Part shown: positions 51,921 through 58,777 of the stretch, piece after piece
Position numbering within the stretch: the stretch's first letter is position 1
Layout of the letters: each line of letters starts with the position of its first letter
Source of the DNA: Selenomonas sp. oral taxon 920
GTDB taxonomy: Bacteria; Bacillota; Negativicutes; Selenomonadales; Selenomonadaceae
DNA: 64,000 bases
Assembly: GCF_001717585.1 (NCBI RefSeq)
Contig: NZ_CP017042.1
Coordinates: 1,511,001-1,575,000, forward strand
Reading direction: 5' to 3'
The notes under the pieces: generated by a model
Database searches by the model: none
The model's input: the letters and a program-made list of their open reading frames with translations, nothing else
What the model was told of the DNA's origin: nothing
Made by a program: the position numbers and the translations under genes

Positions 51921-52291
51921 ACACGAACCTTTCCTTTTTCCGCCTCATATTTCGACGGGCATTTGATGAGCAGCTTGTCCGCTGCGAACGCATCACCCGT
52001 ATATTTTCCAATCGCGACAACGTGATATGCTTCATCGAAGTTATCGGGCTTTACCCCCTTGTAACGGACGAGCATCGTCTCGCCCGTATCCTCATCGGAG
52101 ATGGAGAACACAAACATATTGTTCTCCATGTGCGGCTCGACAGTGTCGTCCGGAAGCCCCTTGACCTGCACATTCCGCTCGGAGGTACGCGCCTCCGCAA
52201 CGCTGACGTAGGGGGTCACGGAGTCCGCAAAGAAGTATCCCGCATATCCGATAAATCCAAGAATCAGTACGACGAAGAAGTATTTACGCAT
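51917..52291 (-). CDS. ccmE: Heme chaperone CcmE, CxxxY variant
   Basis: CcmE binds heme covalently and carries it from CcmABC to CcmF. The 124-residue protein has an N-terminal anchor (YFFVVLILGFIGYAGYFF) and the OB-fold domain (NVQVKGLPDDTVEP, NNMFVFSISDED, VVAIGKYTGDAFAADKLLIK). The classic heme-binding His (HDExY) is replaced by Cys: C111-P-S-K-Y115, the CxxxY motif known from archaeal and Desulfovibrio CcmE. Systems with this CcmE usually lack CcmH, as here. It lies between ccmC and ccmF with overlapping ends. Confidence 0.93.
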   Translation of the reverse strand: MRKYFFVVLILGFIGYAGYFFADSVTPYVSVAEARTSERNVQVKGLPDDTVEPHMENNMFVFSISDEDTGETMLVRYKGVKPDNFDEAYHVVAIGKYTGDAFAADKLLIKCPSKYEAEKGKVRV

Positions 52292-52901
52292 GACGATCCC
52301 CCCGTTTCATCAGCCAAACATACATAAGTGTCACATCGAGCAGCGACAGCGCGAGTGTTCCGAGCATTACCGTGTCCATATCGAGCCGTCCTGCCCCGTT
52401 GAGAACGGGCGACGGATGCAGCGAGAAGAACATGCGCGGCAGGATAAAGACGAGAAACGGAACTGCAATAAAGGAAAAGAGTGCGTAGACCGCCGACGAG
52501 GAGGCGCGTGCACGCTCATCCCGCATCGTCATACGAAGTGTAACATATGCTCCGTAGATGAGGAGCAGAACAAAGATCGTCGTCTGCCGCGGATCCCAGT
52601 TCCAATACGCGCCCCATGTAAGCTTTGAAAATACCGCCCCGCTTGCCGTGGCAAGCAGGGTAAAAAGCAATCCGAGCAAGGCAGACCGCGCACTTTTTGT
52701 ATCATAGCGAAGATTGCGTGTTTTCAAATAGCGTGCGCCCCAGTAGGCTGCGCAGAAGAACGCAATGACCGAGACCCATGCACACGGAATGTGGAAGAAT
52801 GCAATGCGGACGTAGTTGCCCAGCCCCTCAGCAGGGGGGACGACGAAGAACACGGCGTAGAGCACAGCCACTGTCAGAGCGGCAATCACCCCGGCAAGCA
52901 T
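52284..52901 (-). CDS. ccmC: Heme exporter/handler CcmC
   Basis: CcmC presents heme to CcmE. The 205-residue protein has six hydrophobic helices and the WWD motif LTWGAYWNWDPRQTTIF, with flanking periplasmic His residues (IAFFHIPCAWVS; FFSLHPSPVL). The ATG at 52901 follows GATGGGGG; further upstream codons overlap ccmB and are discounted. The ccmE start lies inside its 3' end. Note that no ccmD-sized frame is obvious between ccmC and ccmE. Confidence 0.92.
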   Translation of the reverse strand: MLAGVIAALTVAVLYAVFFVVPPAEGLGNYVRIAFFHIPCAWVSVIAFFCAAYWGARYLKTRNLRYDTKSARSALLGLLFTLLATASGAVFSKLTWGAYWNWDPRQTTIFVLLLIYGAYVTLRMTMRDERARASSSAVYALFSFIAVPFLVFILPRMFFSLHPSPVLNGAGRLDMDTVMLGTLALSLLDVTLMYVWLMKRGDRHA

Positions 52902-52914
52902 GAGACCCCCATCT

Positions 52915-53571
52915 CTAACTCTCAATCCAGAGAGAATCAAACAACATCGACGCGCCCACCGTGAGCGCCATATCATAGATCAGCATACCGCCAAGGAGCA
53001 CTGGCTCTCCCTCACCTGCCGAGAGAGAGATCGCGGGCAGGAGAATCGGCAGCATGGACGGAAGCAGCAGGACGGGAACAAGCCCCCCACGTACACTCGC
53101 ATTTGCTGCGACTGCCGCCAGCAGCGTATCTGCTGCCGCCATGCCCCATAGCCCTAAAAACAAGGTGCCAACGAAGCAGGCGTTGAGGACAAGCGGTGCA
53201 TCCATCAGAATGACAACAAGAGGAAAAACGAGTGCGGCAAGCACGACAAGCGTAATGAAATGCGCCGCCATCTTGCCGAAGAGCACCGCCTGTGCCGGAA
53301 CGTAGATCCACAAAAAGAGCAGCGTGCCCGCCGCAGCCTCCTCCGCAAAGAGCCGCTCTCCCTGCAGCGTCGCCGCAAAGAAAATCACAATCCAGAGGAG
53401 TGCCGACGCAAGGCGGACATCCATCGTCCCCCACGCGAGCGACATACTCAGAAAGGCAATCACCGTCAGTGCGAACATCCCCATCGTCACATAGCCGGCG
53501 CGGAGACGGATGCCGTCGAGGAGTTCTTTACGGGCGACATTCAGAGCCGCTCGTAAGATCGAAGCACGCAT
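52915..53571 (-). CDS. ccmB: Heme exporter protein CcmB
   Basis: Membrane subunit of the CcmAB ABC module that releases holo-CcmE. The 218-residue protein has about six helices and CcmB features: ALNVARKELLDGIRLR, LASALLWIVIFFAATLQGERLFAEEAAAG (shown in part), and PLVLNACFVGTLFLGLWG. The ATG at 53571 follows GGAAGG. Its start lies within the 3' end of ccmA (44-base overlap), and ccmC begins 13 bases after its stop. Confidence 0.9.
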   Translation of the reverse strand: MRASILRAALNVARKELLDGIRLRAGYVTMGMFALTVIAFLSMSLAWGTMDVRLASALLWIVIFFAATLQGERLFAEEAAAGTLLFLWIYVPAQAVLFGKMAAHFITLVVLAALVFPLVVILMDAPLVLNACFVGTLFLGLWGMAAADTLLAAVAANASVRGGLVPVLLLPSMLPILLPAISLSAGEGEPVLLGGMLIYDMALTVGASMLFDSLWIES

Positions 53572-54169
53572 CCGCCGCCTTCCTTTCCTCCGGTTCATTC
53601 GTCGCCCACAGGATGAGCCGCCCCCTCTTCGCCGCTGCACGAGCCTCACTGAGGAGCAGAGCACGCCCCTGTTCATCGAGAGCAAGCCCCGGCTCATCGA
53701 GCAGCCACACCTCGGCATCCGTACCGAGAACGACGGCGAGCCGTACGCGCTGGCGCATCCCCGTCGAGAGCTGCCCTGTCATACGTGGCAGAACCTCTGC
53801 GGGCAGTCCGACACGCGCGAGAAGCTCCTGCAAATATGCCTCCTCACATGAAACCCCGCGTGCGGAGAGCAGAAAGCTGAGATTCTCCCGCACCGTCAGG
53901 CGCGTATACAGCTCCATCTCCGGTGTCGCCATTGCAAGCAGTCTGCGGTAGTCTGCTCCATTGACAGGTGTACCATCCAGAAGCGTATCAATCATCCCGG
54001 ATGTTGGAAGCATGAGCCGTGCTGCGAGACGCAGAAGCGTTGATTTTCCGCTGCCATTCGCGCCCGCAACCGCTGTTACACAGCCGCCATGAAAGGAATG
54101 TGTCAGTTGATGCAGGACTTCACGCCCTTCAAACATTTGACTGACCTCGTTCAAACGAATTTCAATCAT
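53528..54169 (-). CDS. ccmA: Heme ABC transporter ATP-binding protein CcmA
   Basis: ATPase of the CcmAB module. The 213 residues include Walker A GANGSGKST, the ABC signature as LSTGMRQRVRLA, and Walker B EVWLLDEPGLALD. The switch His is not obvious: the H-loop position reads LILWATNEPEE, whereas most ABC ATPases have a His there. This is a small oddity that could affect turnover. It is first in the seven-gene ccmABCEF-nrfHA operon. I could not identify a convincing promoter or regulator site before it. Confidence 0.92.
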   Translation of the reverse strand: MIEIRLNEVSQMFEGREVLHQLTHSFHGGCVTAVAGANGSGKSTLLRLAARLMLPTSGMIDTLLDGTPVNGADYRRLLAMATPEMELYTRLTVRENLSFLLSARGVSCEEAYLQELLARVGLPAEVLPRMTGQLSTGMRQRVRLAVVLGTDAEVWLLDEPGLALDEQGRALLLSEARAAAKRGRLILWATNEPEERKAADACFDLTSGSECRP

Positions 54170-54311
54170 ATGCTATCCCTTCCATAACTCTGGTTTATTT
54201 TAGCACGGGTATGAAAGAAAAATGAAATACATATTTTATATTAGTCTTTTCTATAGCTGTAGGCTATTTCAAAGTTGAATATCGTTCATATCGACTGATA
54301 ATTAGGCATGT

Positions 54312-54354
54312 AAGAAGCGGTCGGAATTTCATCGTGAAATTCCGACCGCTTCTT
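54312..54354. terminator. Long hairpin between ccmA and the aldo/keto reductase gene
   Basis: A perfect 20-base-pair stem (AAGAAGCGGTCGGAATTTCA and complement) with a three-base loop. The T run (TTGTTTTTT) follows on the plus strand; on the minus strand, the direction of the flanking genes, there is no T run. It probably ends the reductase transcript. Confidence 0.7.
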
Positions 54355-54409
54355 CATTGTTTTTTCAGTATATATAAAATCTATCACCATGCAGTGATAT
54401 TTATCACTG

Positions 54410-55399
54410 TTACTTTCGTATGATGCCAAAAACCGCCGACATTGGAATCGTCTCCAAACGTGCATCAATCGCAGCAACATCCTCAGCCGTAAGTACAATG
54501 TTTGCCGCACCTGCATTCTCTGCAAGACGCGAATACTTACGCGTACCCGGAATTGGCACGATGTACGGCTTCTTGCAGAGCATCCATGCGAGTGCGATCT
54601 GCCCGCATGTCGCCCCCCTCTCCTCAGCGATGTTTTGAAGAAGTGCGAGCAGCTGACTATTTTCCTCCATTGCTGCCGCACTGAACTGGGGCATCCGCGC
54701 ACGCATATCCCCCTCCGCGAATACGGAAGATTTGTCGTAGACTCCCGTGAGCACACCGTTTGCAAACGGAGAGAACGCGACAAATCCAACGTTCAGTTCC
54801 TCGAGCACGGGAAAGAGGGATTCGTATGCACGCGCCATCATCGAGTAACGGTTTTGCACTGCCGTGAGCGGACAGACAGTGTGTGCACGGCGAATGTCCT
54901 CCTCCGTCGCCTCGGAGATACCCCAGTGACGAATCTTTCCTTCGTTTATCAGATCCCCCATTACACCCGCGACCTCCTCGGCAGGGATCTGCGGGTCAAC
55001 GCGGTGCTGGTAGTAGAGATCGATATAGTCCGTGCCAAGTCTCTGCAGTGACGAATCCACAGACGCACGGATCACTTCGGGACGCGCATTTGGGACGATC
55101 GGGCTTTTGCCCTCTTTCAGCAGGCTCATATCGAAATGGATACCAAACTTCGTAGCGAGCACAATCTTGTCCCGATAAGGTGCAAGTGCCGCACCGACCA
55201 GCTTCTCATTGTCATGCGGATCATCGGGCGTTCCGTATGCCTCCGCCGTGTCAAAGAGCGTGATGCCCATATCCACGGCAGCGGCAATCAGCTCACGCAT
55301 CTCCTTCTTGTCGGCGGGTGCGCCATAGCTCTGGCTCATCCCCATGCAGCCAAGTCCAACCGACGAAACGGTAAGATTTCCAAGTTTGCGGTAGTTCAT
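54410..55399 (-). CDS. Aldo/keto reductase
   Basis: A 329-residue NADPH-dependent reductase with the (beta/alpha)8 fold. The catalytic tetrad is visible: Asp and Tyr in LFDTAEAYGTP, Lys in VLATKFG, His in DLYYQHRVD. The NADPH-binding C-terminus has VPIPGTRKYSRLAENAGA. It matches the YhdN/general stress group that reduces aldehydes. A start at 55399 (MNYRKLGNLTVSSVGLGCMGMS split as MNYRKLGN) gives the typical N-terminus. Physiological substrate unknown. Confidence 0.9.
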   Translation of the reverse strand: MNYRKLGNLTVSSVGLGCMGMSQSYGAPADKKEMRELIAAAVDMGITLFDTAEAYGTPDDPHDNEKLVGAALAPYRDKIVLATKFGIHFDMSLLKEGKSPIVPNARPEVIRASVDSSLQRLGTDYIDLYYQHRVDPQIPAEEVAGVMGDLINEGKIRHWGISEATEEDIRRAHTVCPLTAVQNRYSMMARAYESLFPVLEELNVGFVAFSPFANGVLTGVYDKSSVFAEGDMRARMPQFSAAAMEENSQLLALLQNIAEERGATCGQIALAWMLCKKPYIVPIPGTRKYSRLAENAGAANIVLTAEDVAAIDARLETIPMSAVFGIIRK

Positions 55400-55452
55400 T
55401 TGCTTACCTCCATTTTCATCATCATACGCCTCTCCTTTCCTACGGTCAAGCC

Positions 55453-55492
55453 AAAAAGAATCGCGGCACAAAGTTGTACCGCGATTCTTTTT
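55453..55492. terminator. Terminator of the mannitol operon
   Basis: AAAAAGAATCGCGG and CCGCGATTCTTTTT form a 14-base-pair stem, with further pairing (CACA/TGT) toward the loop, eight bases past mtlD. Confidence 0.88.
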
Positions 55493-55500
55493 GATGCAGT

Positions 55501-56652
55501 TTACTTCTTCAACGCTGCATTCTTCTCTACAACGAGTTTGAAAAGTTCAGAGTCTGCCGGAATCTCCGTGAAGTGCGTGATCGCCTTCTCAATGCCGTTC
55601 TCCTTGATGAAGCTCTGTACCTCGACTGCCTCGGGATCATCCGCGAAGTCGAAATGGAGGGCGGCGGCGATGACGGTTGCCAGAGCCTCGGGCTTTTTGC
55701 CGCGCTCCATGAGCTGCACTGCCGGGGAGACGAGACGATCCTTTGCGCCGAGCTTGCGTTTCGGCCCGCGTGCGACGCGCGTCACAGCGTCGGAAAGATG
55801 CGGATTTTTAAACCGTTCCTCTGCCGTGCGGATGTATGCCGCGTGCTTCTCACGGTCAAATCCGTACTTCTCGATGAGCAGTTCGCTCGTCTCCGCCCAG
55901 ACGCGGCGAACGAATGCGACGATCTCCTCGTCCTTCATCGCCGATGCGATGTCCTCAATGCCTTTCAGATATGCCATGTAGGCAATCGAGGCATGCCCCG
56001 TGTTGACGGAGAAGAGCTTGCGCTCGATGTAGGCTTCGAGATTGTCCACCCACGTCAGCCCCTCGATCTGCGGCTCTGCGCCGACCACGCCCTTGCGGTC
56101 AACATCCCATTCGCAGAACGGCTCGACCTTCACGAGCAGCGGATCCTCGTTGTGTTGGATGGGCACAATGCGATCGACGGCAGCGTCGGGGAAACCGATG
56201 CAGCGCGTGACTTTCTCCTTCACATCGTCTGCAAGGTGCTCGTAGACAAAGTTCTTGAGAACGGTCGAGCCGCCGACCATATTCTCGCACGCGATGATGT
56301 TCAGCGGCGTCGCGTTCTTCTCGACGCGGCGCGCAAGCCCCTTTGCAATATTCGGCGCAATAAACTTCAAGATGTTTGGTCCGATGGCGGTGGTCACGAT
56401 ATCTGCCGTGACAAATGCATCCAGCAGCTCATCGAGGTTCACATTGCTGTTGATCGCCTTGACGTGCTCGACGTGAATGGTCTTCGGATCGCTGCCGACC
56501 ACCTCGATGTCATAGGAGCGGCGCGCGTTGATCTCGTCAACCAGTGTCTCCGCAACATCGACAAATGTAACCTCATAGCCCGAACGCACGAGCAGTTCCC
56601 CGATAAAGCCGCGGCCGATGTTGCCGCCGCCGAAATGAATTGCCTGTTTCAT
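55501..56652 (-). CDS. mtlD: Mannitol-1-phosphate 5-dehydrogenase
   Basis: Oxidises mannitol 1-phosphate, made by the PTS, to fructose 6-phosphate with NAD. The 383-residue protein starts MKQAIHFGGGNIGRGFIGEL, the MtlD Rossmann motif. IACENMVGGSTVLKNFVYEH, FPDAAVDRIVP, and the catalytic Lys region YIERKLFSVNTGHASIAYMA follow. It is the last gene of mtlR-mtlA-mtlD, 22 bases after mtlA. Confidence 0.97.
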   Translation of the reverse strand: MKQAIHFGGGNIGRGFIGELLVRSGYEVTFVDVAETLVDEINARRSYDIEVVGSDPKTIHVEHVKAINSNVNLDELLDAFVTADIVTTAIGPNILKFIAPNIAKGLARRVEKNATPLNIIACENMVGGSTVLKNFVYEHLADDVKEKVTRCIGFPDAAVDRIVPIQHNEDPLLVKVEPFCEWDVDRKGVVGAEPQIEGLTWVDNLEAYIERKLFSVNTGHASIAYMAYLKGIEDIASAMKDEEIVAFVRRVWAETSELLIEKYGFDREKHAAYIRTAEERFKNPHLSDAVTRVARGPKRKLGAKDRLVSPAVQLMERGKKPEALATVIAAALHFDFADDPEAVEVQSFIKENGIEKAITHFTEIPADSELFKLVVEKNAALKK

Positions 56653-56674
56653 CGAAATCTCCTTTCAGGTTTCT

Positions 56675-58576
56675 TCAGTCCGCCTTCGTAAAGACTTCGT
56701 ACAACTGCTCGACACTCTTCGTCTTGAAGAGCTCTGCGAGCTGCTCATCCGTATAGTCGCCGACCATGGTGGCAATATTCGCGAGGATGGCAAGGTGGTC
56801 GTTGCCGACGCCTGCAATGCCGATGACGAGATGTGCCGTCTCATCGCCGAACTTGACGCCCTCGGGATACTGGCAGACGACGATGCCCGTCTTCTTGATC
56901 GTATCCTTGACCGCATTCTCTCCGTGCGGGATCGCAATTCCCTTGCCGATGTAGGTCGAGAGATCCTGCTCACGATTCAGCATTCCCTGCACATAGCCCT
57001 CGTCGACGTAGCCGCTCGCCACAAGCATCCTGCCCGCTGCCGTGACTGCATCCTCGCGGCTGACGCTCGGGAGACCGACCTTGACATTCTCCTTGAGCAG
57101 AACGCCCGCGCTGACGGTATCCGTCGCCTCGGCTTCCGCATCGGATGCCGGCACATCTGCCGCAACATGAGCTTCCTTCAAACGCTCGGTGACAATCTCA
57201 TAGACATTGTTCTGCGTAAAGTCGCGCACCCAGATGTGCTCTGCCTGCGGCGAGTCTGCAAGTGCACGTTCCGCGAGCTTTTCATGCGAGATGACGAGCT
57301 GTGCCTCACCGGGAATTGCGCCGATGGCGCAGTTCGTGACGGAGATGTCCGTGTAGCCGTCCTTCTTGAGCTTTTTGCGGAGTGCCGCAGCACCGAGCGC
57401 GGAGGAGCCCATGCCCGCGTCGCAGGCGTAGACGATAACCTTCAGATCCTTGCCCGCAACCTTCTTCTCTGCGGGGAGATCCTTGCCGCGATTCTTCATG
57501 TCCGCCATACTCTCGCGTGCCGACTCAAGAGAATCCTCCTCGACATCCTTCGACATCTTGATAAAGACAGAGGCAACCGCGCAGGAAACCGCCGTTGCAA
57601 CGGCGAACGCCGAGAGGTTTGCAAAGAGTGCCGAGCCGTTCGGGGTCATGGCGATGATCGCGAAAATCGAGCCTGGGGAGGACGGTGCAATCAGACCGCC
57701 GCCGAGGAGACCGAGGGTGAACACGCCGGACATACCGCCCGCAATCGCCGCAACGATGAGTATCGGCTTCATGAGGATGTACGGGAAGTAGATTTCGTGA
57801 ATACCGCCGAGAACGTGAATGATCATTGCGCCGGGCGAGGAGGACTTTGCCATCCCCTTGCCAAAGAGCCAGTACGCAAGCAGGATGCCGAAACCGGGAC
57901 CCGGGTTTGCCTCAAGCAGGAAGAACATGGACTTGCCGTATTCCTGCGCCTGCTGGATGCCGAGCGGACTGAGCACGCCGTGGTTGAGCGCGTTGTTGAG
58001 GAAGAGGACCTTTGCCGGCTCGATGATGATGGATGCGAGCGGCAGAAGCCCCATTGCAACGATTCCCTCCACGCCGCTGCGCAGGATGTCGTTCGCACCG
58101 CCGACCACGGGGCCGACAACGGCGTAGGCAATCATCGCGAGGATGCCGCCGAGAATGCCGAGCGAGAAGTTGTTGACCAACATCTCAAAGCCGCCCGGGA
58201 TGCTGTCGCGGATGGCATCGTCAAATTTCTTGATGATATAGCCGCCCAGAGGTCCCATAATCATCGCGCCGAGAAACATCGGGATGTCCGAGCCCGCGAT
58301 GATGCCGGACGTGGCAATCGCCGCCATGACACCGCCGCGATGTCCATAGATTGCTGCGCCGCCGCTGTAGCCGATCAGCAGAGGAATCAGCCACTTGCTC
58401 ATCGGACCGCCGACCTGTGCGAGGTATTCGTTCGGCATCCACCCCGTCGGGATAAAGAGTGCCGTCAGAAAGCCCCATGCGATAAATGCGCCGATGTTCG
58501 GCATCACCATTCCGGACAGGAAGCGGCCAAATTTCTGCATGGCCTCCTGTGCACCTCCACCTTGTTTACCCATCAT
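56675..58576 (-). CDS. mtlA: Mannitol-specific PTS enzyme IICBA
   Basis: Takes up mannitol and phosphorylates it. The 633-residue single protein contains all three domains. IIC (about 10-345, membrane; GPLGGYIIKKFDDAI, VLGGIHEIYFPYIL) is followed by IIB with the phospho-Cys in IVYACDAGMGSSALG (about residue 385) and IIA with the phospho-His in GIAIPHGENAVKD (about 548). An Ala/Glu/Asp-rich linker separates IIB and IIA. ATG-ATG start. Between mtlR and mtlA lies the 162-base hairpin repeat, so their transcripts may be separated. Confidence 0.97.
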   Translation of the reverse strand: MMGKQGGGAQEAMQKFGRFLSGMVMPNIGAFIAWGFLTALFIPTGWMPNEYLAQVGGPMSKWLIPLLIGYSGGAAIYGHRGGVMAAIATSGIIAGSDIPMFLGAMIMGPLGGYIIKKFDDAIRDSIPGGFEMLVNNFSLGILGGILAMIAYAVVGPVVGGANDILRSGVEGIVAMGLLPLASIIIEPAKVLFLNNALNHGVLSPLGIQQAQEYGKSMFFLLEANPGPGFGILLAYWLFGKGMAKSSSPGAMIIHVLGGIHEIYFPYILMKPILIVAAIAGGMSGVFTLGLLGGGLIAPSSPGSIFAIIAMTPNGSALFANLSAFAVATAVSCAVASVFIKMSKDVEEDSLESARESMADMKNRGKDLPAEKKVAGKDLKVIVYACDAGMGSSALGAAALRKKLKKDGYTDISVTNCAIGAIPGEAQLVISHEKLAERALADSPQAEHIWVRDFTQNNVYEIVTERLKEAHVAADVPASDAEAEATDTVSAGVLLKENVKVGLPSVSREDAVTAAGRMLVASGYVDEGYVQGMLNREQDLSTYIGKGIAIPHGENAVKDTIKKTGIVVCQYPEGVKFGDETAHLVIGIAGVGNDHLAILANIATMVGDYTDEQLAELFKTKSVEQLYEVFTKAD

Positions 58577-58590
58577 AATCCCCCTTCTAA

Positions 58591-58752
58591 GGAATCGCTG
58601 ATAAAATGAAGTCCGTCAGATTGGCGTAGATTTTTTCGTCCGAACAAGGAGGCAAACCGGACGCATAGCCAAAGCTATGTGGAGGATTTGCCGACGCAGT
58701 GCGGGCAAAAAAGATGCGTCAAGATGGCGTGGCTGAATTTATCAGTGCTTCC
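58591..58752. repeat. 162-base nested-hairpin repeat between mtlR and mtlA
   Basis: Ends are GGAATCGCTGATAAA and TTTATCAGTGCTTCC, nearly complementary. Inside, GTAGATTTTTTCG opposes GCAAAAAAGATGCG, then GGCAAA (58651-58656) pairs with TTTGCC (58687-58692), and CATAGC (58664-58669) with GCTATG (58674-58679). The whole element can fold into one long cruciform, like a MITE or REP-type element. It has no coding capacity. It is the longest member of the family seen here. Confidence 0.7.
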
Positions 58753-58777
58753 CTATAAATAGACCCCAAAAAATTAT

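Noticed and set aside
54170-54311. FNR or nitrite-responsive site before ccmA
   Set aside because: TTCAA-N2-TTGAA is present but too short and off the FNR consensus; no clear promoter could be set around it.
56795-58609. 604-residue plus-strand frame opposite mtlA
   Set aside because: Shadow of mtlA; no recognisable protein features.
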